Shown: positions 24,377-36,700 of the stretch, one piece after another
Layout of the letters: each line of letters opens with the position of its first letter
How positions within the stretch are numbered: the stretch's first letter is position 1
Source of the DNA: Oopsacas minuta
Taxonomy: Eukaryota; Porifera; Hexactinellida; Lyssacinosida; Leucopsacidae
Length of the DNA: 64,000 bases
Assembly (NCBI GenBank): GCA_024704765.1
Contig: JAKMXF010000301.1
Location: 410,292 to 474,291 of the forward strand
Reading direction: 5' to 3'
Made by a program: the position numbers and the translations under genes
Notes under the pieces: model-generated
Databases searched by the model: none
The model's input: only the letters and a program-made list of their open reading frames with translations
Told to the model about the DNA's origin: nothing

Positions 24377-24605
24377 TGGGACATTAACTGACCTAGCATC
24401 TGAAGTTAAGTTGATTATTGAACTTCAGATGTCAGATCAGTTAATGTCCCATTATATATTTTCTTGAAATATTTTAATTGATGACCTCAACAACAAGATA
24501 TTTTCAGATATTTTTTGTATTCAGCTAACATTTCTCACATAACTGTAACAGATACAGATTTGTTTTTAGGTATATTCGCAAAGTCATCTAACAATTAATG
24601 TCCCA
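24377..24605. mobile_element. MITE with hairpin left end
   Basis: TGGGACATTAA starts at 24377. Its complement TTAATGTCCCA ends at both 24451 and 24605, giving a 31-bp-arm hairpin (24377-24407 with 24421-24451, 13-bp loop) and a longer element (to 24605). TTA lies outside all three ends (24374-24376, 24452-24454, 24606-24608), consistent with a TTA or TA target. Confidence 0.7.
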
Positions 24606-25421
24606 TTAAGATTTTACCATTGTGTCAGGTAGAGTGATTCAGAAAAGTTCTTTAAAATAATCCACTTCTTGGTTGGTTCATTCTTTCCTGAGGCTGCTCA
24701 CCATTTGATCATCTAGCAGAGATTCAACAATTTCAAAATGATTTTCAATCGCTGATCTTTAGATGTGCTTTTAACCTCATATTATTGTAAACACATATGA
24801 AAGCGTGTTGGAGCTAAAAATCTCACTATGTGAAAGTTACTTTATCAATGTCAGAATATAACAAGTATCAATTGCATATTGCCTAATTGATGTAACAACA
24901 AAATGCATATTGCTGGACTTAATACAAATGCCCAACGAAGGAAACAATTTGCAAAATGCCTAATAAGTTTGCAAATTGCTGCAAAAGCCAGCATTATGCA
25001 TAACCATGGGCATTATCTAAATTGCATAATTTCGCATATAGCCCATAACATATATGCTCTTAACAAATAAAAGATAAAATCGTGCATTCAAGCAAAGTAG
25101 TATGAAATAAGAAGAAAATTGAGAGACTGGGAAGGAGATCTAGAAAACAGTGCCTAAATTTCAATTAGAAAGTACATTATAGAATATGAAGAGGTAAATA
25201 AATCTGAGATCTGTAGATCCAAGAGCTGCGTGACATACACCAAGAAGAATGGTACAAAATCAGTCCAGAGTTTTCAAGAAGTCTGCTGGAGAGTATGCAA
25301 AAAAGGCTGAAAGAAGTAAAGAAAAGGCATGGGTATCAATAATATTATTGATTCTTAAGTTGCACCCAATATCACCTTAGAATTATGCACTTGTAGTTCA
25401 ATAATCAACATTATAGGTCAA

Positions 25422-25441
25422 ATTATTATTATTATTATTAT
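25422..25441. repeat. (ATT)n microsatellite
   Basis: About six ATT units, 50 bp outside the Tc1 left end. Confidence 0.85.
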
Positions 25442-25492
25442 CTTGCCTATTATATACTATTAATATATGATGGTAGAATATTTAATATACTA

Positions 25493-26856
25493 CAGTGCAA
25501 CCCGATGAAATTGGGAAAATGATTAGAGATATGTTTCTAATAAAGAGATATCTTCGTTTTCAATAACTAAACTATACAAACAACATACACAACTACACTA
25601 TAAAATCCACTAGTACTTAATCTTCTGACCAGGACTCTTCTTTACTAAAATTATCCTTTTCTTCAGACTCCAAATATGGCTTCAAAAATTCAATAGAAAT
25701 GTTGTCCCAAACTTGGTTGACAACATTCTCAAGCTCGTCAAGAGACTTGGGAGCCTCAAATCCAGCTGCATTTTTATCTAGGCACATAGATTTTCAATTG
25801 GATTGGGATCTGGACTACAGGCGGGCCAATCCATTCTGATGATACCCTCCATCTGCATGAAATCTTTGGAAATCTTGGAGAAGTGCTTAGGATCATTGTC
25901 CTCCTGAAAGATCCAACCATCAGGATACAGAATTTGACTCTGAACTATTAAGCACTCGTTTAGAATTCCACATTAGCCCAAACCAGTTAAATTTTCTCGA
26001 AAGATCTTCAAAGGGATGTGCCACGAGCAGAAAATTCCCCTCAAACATGAAGCTTTTGTGCATGCTTGGAGGTGAGTTTCACTGGGCGTTCGTCACTTTT
26101 GCATCACAGGCAGAGCTTGCCTTGCGATAACCAAATGGACATTTCGTCGCTGAATACGACCTTCACCCAATCCGTAGCTTTGTTATCTTTCGCCCAAGAC
26201 ACGCGTCTGTCCATATGCTTCTGTGTGAGGAACAGAGTTGTTTGGCAACCTCTCTGGTGTGTCCCAACCTCTTGAGGTGTTGTCTCACGGTCTCTCTGGA
26301 GTATGTATTCGAACGTGTGTTGTTGAATTTGCTTGTCAACTTTCTAATAGACATTTGCCTGTTGTTGCTAGCTAGTTTAACAAGTGAAACGGTGTCGTTC
26401 TTGCTGATAATTCCCCATTTCCGGAATCTCTCTTCCTCTCGGTCGAAATCTCGCTCGGAGTTTAGAAATTGTTCCATAAACTGTGCTCTTCGGAATGCAT
26501 GTGCGACAAGAAACTTCCATCGCATTCGTATTACTGGACAGGTACAAGGTCTTCATCAGTCTCGGTGCATTTGCTCCATCATTTAGAGCTCGTTCGATAT
26601 GAAATTCAAAATAATATGAGAATAATTTTCAACGAAAATAACAAAAATATTCAAATACAATTTGCAATTTAGCTTTTACAATAGTTGGAATGAAAATACA
26701 TTGGCAGTGTTATAAACTGATTTTAAAGAGTACATGCAAAGAAATGTGATATATCTACGAATACAACGAGTGGAATGGACTTTAGAACATATGGTTGCGT
26801 TAAAACAAGCGAAATAAGAAGAATATCAAGATTCCCAATTTCATCTTGTCACACTG
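25493..26856 (-). mobile_element. Tc1-like transposon
   Basis: Termini CAGTGCAACCCGATGAAATT (25493 onward) and CAGTGTGACAAGATGAAATT (complement ending 26856) share GATGAAATTGGGA and are flanked by TA (25491-25492 and 26857-26858). The length of 1364 bp and a minus-strand Tc1 transposase remnant fit a Tc1 element. Confidence 0.92.
25600..26600 (-). pseudogene. Decayed Tc1-like transposase
   Basis: The N-terminal paired helix-turn-helix region is at 26163-26525 ('MSIRKLTSKFNN', 'YSRETVRQHLKRLGHTREVAKQ'). Downstream on the minus strand, in shifting frames, are 'VVFSDEMSIWLSQGK' near 26150 (first Asp), a DNDPKHFSKISKDF-like block near 25890 (second Asp) and a 'DPNPIEN'-like block near 25800 (Glu). 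Many stops and frameshifts mark it as long dead. Confidence 0.82.
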
Positions 26857-26858
26857 TA

Positions 26859-27552
26859 GATAAGGTATACAGAACTTGGCATTATCTTGATGTATTAAGG
26901 TACAGAATAACAAAGGGTTTTGTTAACAGAAGAGCAAGGTATTTTTTGAACATTCTCTAGCTCTTAATGTTACATGTGTAAGCTTATGAGGATATAGTGG
27001 CAGAGGTAGTAAGAATGTACTGTAATACATTGAATGAGGTACATTCGTATGAATTAAGCGTTCATAAAGTTTGGTCAACAAACTAATCATAGTCAGGCGA
27101 CATCACAGAATTGAGAAATTCGAATTAAATATTGCATTCCAATATTCCATTGATAACGGACAAACAGAGAAATCAGAAAAAAATTTACAACAAGAATACA
27201 GATTAGATTAAACAAGTATGTTTAATGAAAGATTCATGGTTGGAAAACCAACAATAATGTCAAAGGTCGAAAAAATCGTTATCGAAGTTACATTTGGTAT
27301 CCTTGTCAGTGTCAATCTGATCTCTAGCACTAGAAGCTTTGGTAGTTTTTCTAGATAAGGAAACAAGGCAAATAAAAAGAGATAGAAAAGAGATCTGAAA
27401 ATTTGTAGAATAATTGCATAGGATCTTACGCCTCGTTAGTAGAAAAATCACAAACTTAATAATACAAATTAGAAGAATTCAGACATAATTTGATGCTTAG
27501 AATCCCTAAACCTGTGGTGTATATATTAGGGGGGGGGCAAGGACCTAGGAGG
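26859..27552. other. Noncoding interval
   Basis: No gene or repeat was recognised between the Tc1 and the hAT-type MITE, apart from a short G run near 27530. Confidence 0.4.
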
Positions 27553-27560
27553 GATATAAC

Positions 27561-27861
27561 CAGGGATGTAGTGCTCAAATTTCTAGTGGGGTAGCGCTTA
27601 TAAATAATATATTACGCAAAATTGGTAAAACAAAGATATTTTTCTATCAATGAAACATGTTGTAATCCACATAACGAGTAATATAAACAATAAGACTCCC
27701 AAAAAATGTTGTCTTCTTCAGTGCAGATGTTCCCCCATTAAACGGAGTTGACTAGGTACGAATAATGGCAACTGCGGAAAATTTAACCTACCTTTATTAT
27801 AATAAAATAACAATAATCTGGTTAAGGTAGCGGAGCGCCGCTCACCTACACTACACACCGG
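27561..27861. mobile_element. hAT-type MITE
   Basis: The left end is CAGGGATGTAGTG and the right end complement is CCGGTGTGTAGTGTAGGTGA; both share GTAGTG and a later AGCG(G)C(G)CT. Flanking 8-mers GATATAAC (27553-27560) and GATATACC (27862-27869) differ at one base, matching a hAT-length TSD. The 301-bp interior has no transposase. Confidence 0.7.
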
Positions 27862-28739
27862 GATATACCCCTCCACTTTTGGCGCCCAAATGGTGATTAT
27901 TTTCAATTAGAATGGTATTGGAAACTTGTCAATTTTCAGGATTAGGGCAGTTGCCCGATCTTTGGGCCATACATTTAATGTTTTGGATGGTTAAATAATG
28001 CAACATATAGAATGATCTAGTCTTTGAGTCCAACAGACTCTTATAAATGTCATGCCTAGAGTATCTGGCTGAAAAACACGTGGTCGTGGGCGGAGCCAGC
28101 TGACCTATGTTGATGTGTAACTAAAGTATACATATAATGACTTGAATATACATATAAGTGAAAATGATCGACAATTTTTTGAGGTTTTACAATTGATTAG
28201 TATAATTTAATAGAAATTAGGTATAAAGTTCAAGGAACCGCGATAAATTCTTTGACATTGAGGGATTCATCTTAGCCAGTCTAATATAGTAACCTTGTTT
28301 AGCACAAGATTTGTTTGAAAAATTGAAATAAGCAGTTATTTCGATATATATTTATGTTCTATATAACGCAACTTGATTGCATTGAAAATCCTGTGAAAAA
28401 TTTCTGAAGAAATTATAGAGAAATACATAATACAAATATTTTGGAACTTTGAAGAACTTCTATTACATGGCAATCGGACATTTCGTGGCCGGAAACCTCG
28501 TCCACTAAAAACATAAAACTAACTAAAGGTATTAAGGATAGACTACTAAACATAAGGCCCAACAGTAATTCATCAATAAGGGACCAAGGATGCAGTATTA
28601 GCTTAATGTATTATATACTTATTTTGATTATTGTAGAAACAGTGCATTTTTCAAACTGAAAAAATGTAAAATATAATTGAAGATCATTGATGCAAAACAT
28701 GCTAAATTTTCCAGAAACGTTCAAAGCATATGTCTAGTA

Positions 28740-29790
28740 AGCATTATTTAGGGAAATATTCTCTTCTGTTATATCTTGCAGATCTATAAATAGTGCATTT
28801 ATAATCTCGAAGTGAATATATGAAATAATCTCTAGATTTATTAATACAAAACATCAAAAAATTGTCATACAAATGTTCGTTAGGTGTTGAGTTATGGTAG
28901 AGACCATGGATGACAAATTCTTGAGAATATTCAAATTCAACTCGAGAACAGTCAAAACTATGGTAAATTAGAATAACCAATAAATAATATATGAATGGTT
29001 TATAATATTCCTTGTAACATTTCGAAATGATATCTCGTAGTATTGTGACGGTGCCCATAATCCACATAAGGTTATTGTCAAGATGGAGCAACATTCCTCA
29101 ATTATTTATCAAAATGAAACACAGGGATATTGGAAATCGAGCCTCTACGATATGGCATAAAGTTAATATTCTGTTTTCACCATGATATTAATGATTCTCG
29201 ATTTATCATTGAATATTCAAAAATTTGTCATCCATGGTATCCCCTCAACTCAACAACGATCCAAATTTTATATGGCAAATCTTTGAAAAATCTATTATAG
29301 TATCAATAGATCATTCCAAAAATTGACTCAGAGGTGATAAATGCAATAGTTAACGTCCTAGTCATCAAAGAATGATGTATTTACTAGATATCAGGTTAAG
29401 AATTATCACTCATTGCCACCATGTGCCATAAGAGCACATCTAATACTACGGTTGGAATCGAATAAAGTGGTAAACTGTGACAATGGATGAAAATTTCAAA
29501 CAATTTGCTATCTATTTGAGTTTAAATGTTCTATAATGGTTAATTCGGATACGTAGAAAACAACTAGCGATATCCCCACAATACTTCTCGGAGGGAATTC
29601 TAAGTATATAAATATGTTTGTATGTTCGGAATTGATTAGAGAAACTGGAAGACACCTAGGATTATTTTTGGCAAGGCTCGCAGAAGAGTCCTGACGAAAG
29701 ACACACATATGACATAATGGTCAACTTTAAGATTTCGAACAAACACAATATTTACAACTGCTCAGCCAATATACATGATATAAGTTTGAA
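28740..29790. repeat. Old dispersed repeat, copy B, with internal inversion
   Basis: This is related in order to 5250-6265. In addition, about 28884-28934 is an inverted version of 29209-29262: one strand of each contains TTTGTCATCCATGGT flanked by similar bases. The region could therefore form a ~50-bp-arm hairpin. The 116-codon minus-strand frame at 28744-29094 lies here and looks spurious. Confidence 0.45.
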
Positions 29791-29799
29791 AACAGTCAC

Positions 29800-30530
29800 A
29801 GGTACCCACAATATACCCCACGTGCCTAGTGCGGAGGTTAGTACTGGTTGTGTTGTGACCCGAACCATCAAAAATTAGATATCAAATACTTTAGCTAACC
29901 TGAGGGACTAAGCTGTCGCGGAGCAAACTAGCAAGCGCAGAGCGCAAGTTGGTATAAAAATTAATGCTCTCCAAATAAGTAATAAACAGGGGCGCCTACA
30001 TTTATCAGAAATTTTGAAGTTGTCATTTGTCAGAATGGTTTGTATCGAGTTTTGGGTTTGTCAAAATGGTTTATAACGAGTATATTGTGCTCCGATTTGG
30101 GAGTATAAATTTTTTTGCATTTAGTTTCGACAGTATTTAGTTGTTTTTTGTTTGGATTGACGAATTTAAATATCACCTTACGGAAATTCATTAAATATAG
30201 GTGTATTTTACAAACACCTCGCTTCGTTTTCCCTTTTTCCTCGAGGTAAAATTTACGATGAATTGTATATATCACAGTGGCTCAAAATGGCAAAATAGGC
30301 GGATTAAGTACTTAGGTGTGTGCTTGCTCTGCATAATTTATTTATTTATGGGTTATCGACACGAACTAGTCCATTAAACCCATCATATTTTATATATGGC
30401 TTCGATTTTTCTGGAATAACGTCATACCACCTTCATACCATATATGGTCAATTTTATTTTTCTTAACTTTTAAGTGACCATATTCATTTAATATGTTGAC
30501 ATATACTAAATTACTAATTGATACAGTATA
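29800..30530. other. Noncoding interval
   Basis: No gene was recognised. A 28-bp motif (TTTGTCARAATGGTTTRTA...CGAG) is duplicated in tandem at about 30018-30080. Confidence 0.4.
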
Positions 30531-31233
30531 CAGTGAAACCTCTGGAATCGGGGGACCTCTGAAATTGGGGCACTTGAATTTCGCGAAAATATTTTCCCAT
30601 ACAAATGAACCTCTGGAATTGGGGCAAACCCTGAAAATCTAATTCTTTCAGCTTGCATAGAACTAATACTAAAATCCCCTACGCAAACAGGGCATCAATA
30701 CTGAAATCAACTCAATAAATTTTAATCTCGCAATAACTATCGAATCAAACACAATATGAATGCCACGTAAGAGAACAAGAAATCAATTCAATCCGCCTCT
30801 GAGGGTAAATGTGGTACACAGAACCTACACTAACATTGCGAGAAGGATTCGCTAATCTTTGTCTGCTTCTGAAGCTTATCTGCCAACTAGCCTTCCCCTA
30901 GCCTTCTTCATGGGCAAAATGTAGCGTGGAAATTAATATTCTCTTATGCGAGTACAGTAAAATCTCTAAAAAGTGAACACTTTTGGAACCAGCAAAATTT
31001 TCACTTTAGGGAGGTGTTCAGGATAAGCAATATGTAGCAGAATGAAATATTTTAACGTTGCAGTGTGACTAGCAATACGAAACAATAGTATGACATAATA
31101 TGAACTACATATACACGGAAAATGGTGATTTTAACACAATACCACACTGAAATCCAGAATCGGGGAATTTCCACAATCGGGGCGTCAGAAATTTCCCAGT
31201 ATCCCGCATGCCCCGATTCCAGAGGTTTCACTG
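30531..31233. mobile_element. pogo/Tigger-type nonautonomous element
   Basis: Termini CAGTGAAACCTCTGGAATCG occur at both ends, inverted, flanked by TA (30529-30530, 31234-31235). The GGAATCGGGG motif recurs inside (near 30608 and 31155). Near 30955 a second terminus-like motif, TACAGTAAAATCTCTAAAAA, begins, probably a nested related element. No coding region is present. Confidence 0.88.
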
Positions 31234-31376
31234 TATTATGATTATGAGTTAAGTATTTACATCTCCACCATTATTTCTTGTTCAGATTGTTGATGTATTC
31301 ATTTAGACCTCTGATATTTCCCGATATTCAGCAAGGATAGGATAAATCTGACTTAAGGGTCAAAAGAAGATGTTAC

Positions 31377-31955
31377 TTACATTATATTCAAAAGAACATC
31401 TACGATTAAGCTTCTCCCTATATCATTTACATGTTTGTTTACGGAATTCAAGAATTCTTCAGAAGAAGTCTTCAATCCCAAACCGTCATTGAAATCACTG
31501 ATAAATTCTGAAGAATGTGCAAGTAATTTATGAAGAGATGGTGTTATGTTTGCCCAAGGACATTTACAAATAATTTCCTCATAAGTATCTTTGTAAATGG
31601 AGTAGAGTTTATTAGTGTCTATCCTTCTATGAGAATTATAGACCCGCAATATAACTAAGAGGTTTGTGTGAATAGTGCTAAGAGCAAGTCGGTCTTCTTC
31701 AATCATCATGAATGTAGTACAAGCAGTAAAATATTATTCATTGAGAAAACATTTTCTTGCTATATTACCTGTGGTCATGGTACCGTCATCACTGGATAGA
31801 TAATCTATTTGAAACCCTGCCTTCTCAAACAAGAGATTAAGCATTCGATGCATTGAAGTTTGAACATGATGATGTGAAGGCAGCCATTTCTTCATTCCGC
31901 CTTCCAAGTGATATATCAATAGCTTAAGCCAGCAAAAGACACACAAATAACTATG
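31377..31955 (-). pseudogene. RAG1/Transib-like transposase, copy 3 (C-terminal half)
   Basis: The minus strand encodes 'HSYLCVFCWLKLLIYHLEGG', 'GTMTTGNIARKCFLNE', 'TPSLHKLLAHSSEFI' (H-x4-H zinc histidines) and 'LKTSSEEFLNSVNKHV' (catalytic Glu motif). These are the same blocks in the same order as in copies 1 and 2. The part upstream of about 31955, with both catalytic Asp motifs, is missing. A stop separates the two segments near 31735. Termini were not identified: a CACAGTG at 30272-30278 is a weak candidate in the right orientation but far away. Confidence 0.85.
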
Positions 31956-32105
31956 AAATGAGAATTTCATCAGATATTGAAAGAGGAATGTAAGAATATC
32001 CATAAATATTTCAAAATGTATCCTTGGAATAGATAAAAGTTGTTTATAGATAATATTATTTGATATTTCGATTACATAAGTGTATTTCAATCTTCAGATT
32101 AGCTA

Positions 32106-33441
32106 TAGGGGCATTCAATATATACTAATCACTGCATATTTTTAATGAAACAGCAGTTCTAAGCTAGTATTTCTCAGTGCAATTATATCGAACCATATTT
32201 CAACTTTCTAACAAAACTTAGAGAGAGTTGATCACTTAATTATTTCCTAAGTTTCAGTTATTTTTAGAAACCTACATTTTCTCCTTTACATTTTTCATGG
32301 CTTCCTGTCCTAATTTTTTGGAACTTGAACAACGAACGTACATCAAATTTCGCACCATTCTCGAAATCCCTCCAAAGTCTATTCATGACGAATTGGCAAC
32401 GATATGTGGAGAAGATACTTTATCGTATTCAACTGTCAGAAGGTGGATGAGCCTATTTAGGGAAGATAGGACCTCTGTCCAAGACGCCCCTCGTCCTAGA
32501 GCACCAAAACTGGCGACCAACAATGACAAGTTGAGTGAAGTAAAGGAATATGTCGAGTCTTTTCCGCATTCTTCGGTTGAGGAGGTAGCTAACTATGTTG
32601 GCATTTCAACGGGAAGTGCACACACAATTCTGAAGGCGGATTTAGAACTGAGGAAGGTCCAAGTGCGATGGGTACCACATTGCTTAACTTTTCCACAAAA
32701 GGCCGCGAGACTCCAAATGGCTAAGGGAAACCTTGAAATTTATGAAGGAAGTGACCCTAGGCGGTTATTAGAGATAGTAACAGGAGATGAAACATGGATA
32801 CAATTCAAACCACCGATCAGAAAGCAAGATGGCAGGGTATGGCTAAAGAAGGGAGAGGTACCCCCAGCTGTTTGTGTATCCGACTTCCGTGCCCTGAAGG
32901 TCTTGTACTGCATATTTTTCGATGGCCTAGGTCCTGTAGCCCAAATCCCTGTTCCCAAAGGTCAGACACTCACAGGACAATTTTACGCAGATGTGGTGTT
33001 GCCTGAGGTCGAAAAACATTATCTTAAGCGTCGTCCAAAGACTGGAACTCGTGGTCTCAAAATTTTGCACGATAATGCTAGACCGCATAAATCTTTGGTT
33101 GTAAGGCAAAAAATTAAAGATATGGGTATGCACGAAGTTCCACATCCACCTTACTCCCCTGATATAGCCCCATGTGACTTCTGACTGTTTAGAAAACTCA
33201 AAGATAACCTCTCCGGACGCGAATTTGAGGATCGACTCAGCCTCGGTTGGGCAATTTACAGATACCTTGAAGTCATTCCCAAGGATGAGTACAGAAAGAC
33301 ATTTGAAAATTGGATTAAAAGGCTAAATTCAGTTGTAGCGTATATAGGAGACTACTTTGAACATTCATAGCAAAAATTACCAACTTTACACAAGTATCTA
33401 TAGTTTTAGATGGTATGATTAGTATTTATTGAATGCCCCTG
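32106..33441 (+). mobile_element. mariner transposon
   Basis: Inverted termini (T/C)AGGGGCATTCAATA, with ATACTAATCA following, lie at 32106 and at the complement ending 33441, flanked by TA (32104-32105, 33442-33443). The 1336-bp length and the encoded DD34D protein are typical for mariner. Its age appears young, since the gene has a single defect. Confidence 0.93.
32297..33370 (+). pseudogene. mariner transposase, full length with one nonsense codon
   Basis: Reading from ATG 32297, the protein has an N-terminal helix-turn-helix pair ('YSTVRRWMSLFREDRTS', 'SSVEEVANYVGISTGSAHTI'), the linker 'RWVPHCLT', and the catalytic motifs 'IVTGDETWIQF' (first Asp), 'LKILHDNARPHKS' (second Asp) and 'YSPDIAPCDF' (third Asp, 34 residues after the second: DD34D). 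A TGA at 33182-33184 follows CDF exactly where mariners have Trp. The same frame then continues 61 codons ('LFRKLKDNLSGREFED') to TAG at 33368-33370. With the TGA the protein loses its C-terminal tail. Everything else is intact, about 357 codons. Confidence 0.93.
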
Positions 33442-33443
33442 TA

Positions 33444-33751
33444 ACTAGCAAATAAAATATTAATTTCAAAATTCCTCTAGATGGAGACTTTTGTCCGAAA
33501 GATAAACCTCGCATTTTTCCGTTGGTGTTATGGTCACGGGCGCTACGTTTCGCTACCCTATATCTACGTAGTATAATTTTTAAGGCAAACGTCTTCTCTA
33601 ACAGTTTCAGCCATAAGACCATGCGACCTCGAGTGCTCTCGAAAAAGTTTGGACTAATTTCTAATTCTTTCATTCTAATATATTCTATATTTTGTACTTA
33701 GATAATAGTGGTATTTGTAAAAATATTATGTCACATAATTTACCCAAACCC
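33444..33751. other. Interval between mariner and P-like element
   Basis: An 84-codon minus-strand frame (33419-33673) overlaps the mariner terminus and shows no recognisable homology. I do not call it a gene. Confidence 0.4.
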
Positions 33752-36700
33752 GTGACCTACGTAATATAAGGCCTGACTATTGTGCATAGAATTACCTACC
33801 ATCGATTACTTAAAGTGCATTTCGTAATTCACCCATAATTGTAACATGCAAAATTGACATTATCTGAATTGTTGAAATTCTGTTTTAATCACTTCTCTTA
33901 TATAGGTATATATATAATTAGCCCGAGATTATGTTCCCAAGCCTTTCGTTATTTAGGATTTTACAATTTTATCTTATTCTGCAATTCTGTTTCATCACTG
34001 ATTAGCCTTGATGCCTAACACTTGCTCTGCACCTGGATGCCGGAGTAATTATTCAAGGGAGCCATATACACCAGTATCAGATTACCCTCAAACTCTGAAC
34101 TTAGAGAAAAATGGCTAGCTGCTCTGCGCAGGGAGGACATTGAAGATCTAAAAAACGTATTTGTTTGTTCTAATCACTTTCGTACTGAAGATGTCATCAC
34201 TGAAATGGATATGCCTCAACCTGATGACTCATTACAAAAAATTTCTCGGCGACCAATTCTACACAAGAACGCTATACCTTGTCTTCTTCCCAGTTGTCTC
34301 AAGTATCTTAGCTCACCATCCCCGAAGCCTGAAAGTTTAGATCGCGGAAAGATCGAGAGTAAATTATTCTTTCAAGCCTTAGAACAGAGCCTTGATCTTC
34401 ATAAAGCTGAGGATAGTAAGTTCGGTGTCAAGTCATTAGGAGAGCTAAAATGTAAACTCGAAGAATTTGAACTACCTTCTTCTTGGGTCAAATGATTTCA
34501 GATGACACGTCTATTAACTTGCTAAAGCTGTCAAAAGACAAACATATATATATATATATACCAGCATATGTTTCAATTAATGACTCCTTAACACCTACAT
34601 GTAGGCTTCTGTCAAAACATTCAAATTCCTCTCACTATACACAATCTCAGTGATAATCGAGAAATCGATACCATCATCAGCGAGGTTTCTGCATACACTA
34701 AGGACCCTGTTGAAAATTGTATTCGTCAAGCTACTTCTAACATTGAAAGTACGATTTCGAAGATAGGAACTTCGAACGATATGCTAGAGAAATATTCAGA
34801 ATTATTGCCCCAGTTAAAATTTCCACGGTGCCAGTTTGAGAATACGCTAATTCTCAAAAATCGAAGACGGTACAATTTTGTTACAATGGTGCTAGCTCTA
34901 AAATCACATTTGATATCTTCTACCTGCTACAGCTACTTACAGTCTTTAAATTGTTTAATATTTCCCCACCCAACAACTCTACGTAGTCTTTATGGAAACA
35001 TAGGCTTAGAGTGTGAGTTGCAAACATCTTTGAAGGCTTCTACTGCTAAATTCAATAACCAAGAAAGGAATGTTACATTACATATGGATGAAATACATGT
35101 CAAATCAGAGTTTTCTTACACAGGTGGGAGAATACTCGGCTCTTCGACTACACAAAACGAAGCAGCCAATACAGTTCTAGCATTTATGTTATCAAGTTTA
35201 TGCAAAAAATGATCTACAGTTGTACGACTCCTACCCCTTGTGCAAAATCTTCAGCTGCTCAAATACTACCTATTTTACATGAAGTGATCAAGGATGTAGA
35301 AAGTTGCAACCTTCAATTTCAAGTTATTTGTACAGATAACTACCCTCTGAATGTGAATCTGTTTAAGTTACTATCCCCTACTTCCAATCTTGAAACCTGT
35401 GTTCCTCGCCCATTACACACTTGTAGACCACTGTATCTTATTTTCGACTTTGCCCACATCATCAAAAGAGTAAGAAATAATTTGTTAAATCAAATCGATT
35501 CTAATCACACGTTTAGCTGTCCTTCATTCATATCTTGCGAATATACTTTAAAGGTACCATTTCAAGACCTTCGGAGTCTCTTTAAACTTGAGCAAAATTC
35601 TGTCGCTAAAACAGCCCACCGATTAACAGCCAAATCTTGCTGGCCATCTAGTCTTGGAAGCCAGAATGTCAATTTAGCACTTCGCATGTTTGACGACTCA
35701 ACCTCTGCAGCTTTAACAGTCCATGCTTCTAAATATGGCCAAGTTTCAGAAACAGCTCAGTTCATTAGCCTTATTTGTAAGGTATGGAAGATCTTCACAT
35801 TAATAGACCTAATAAAGACATCCGTCTAAATGACGAGCTTTCTATGCCAATACAGAGTAATGGCATTCGGTTTGTATTTCTTTCAGATGTTGTGAAATGG
35901 CATGATAAATGGAGAACTTTACCCCAAAAGCACGGAAACTCACTGCGCAAACCTTTACCAGTTTTCGCCATTCGTGTATTGTCCTTGAAGGGATAGTCAA
36001 CCATCTCACAAAAAACTGTGGTTTGCCTATGTTCTTAGTTTTTTCCTTCAAAACGACCCAATTGAACATCACTTTGGGATTTACCGAATAATGAGCGGTG
36101 CCCAGTACAATGTTACATTTTGCCAAGTTATGCAAAGTGAGAGACTAATTAAGATTTCTGCAATTCTGAAGTTGTTCTCCTCTAGTACTCTGGGTGAGAG
36201 CTCAATCCCATTAAGATAATTTTTAAAGTCATTTTCAATCTCCGAAGAATCTAGCGATGACAATATAGTCGATTTGGACCCCTATAACAGAGTGTTCAAT
36301 GAAGAGAAGACACCAATCATACTCGATATTTCTCTCATTCAATCTATAGCCTTATTGTGTTCATTCCATCTTCAAAAGTGCTTTCTATTCTAAGCGAGGT
36401 ATTACTCACTCTTCTGGCGTAAGAGATACGGAAGAAGTGAGCAGTATTTGCTTTCAGTGTTTGTCAAGTCTTGTTGAAGAAGATACTCTCGAATAAGATA
36501 TAACTGATCCCGTCTATGGTTTAATATGTTCGATTGACAGAGGAGGCCTTAAGTGGCCTTCAGCTCCAGTACTTGAAGCAGTTGTAATTTCGTGGAAGGT
36601 CTACTCCAGGATCGAAATGGATTCTAGTCTCTTCAATCTCTTTATAACAAGTCCATCTCGGAAGATCTTAGTTTCCTTAACATTAAATGTAATCGAGAGT

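Noticed and set aside
30272-30278. CACAGTG as a terminus of RAG1-like copy 3
   Set aside because: It is the right motif, but it is over 1 kb from the coding remnant with other elements between, and no partner end was found.
33419-33673. 84-codon minus-strand frame
   Set aside because: It overlaps the mariner terminus, and no conserved motif was seen.
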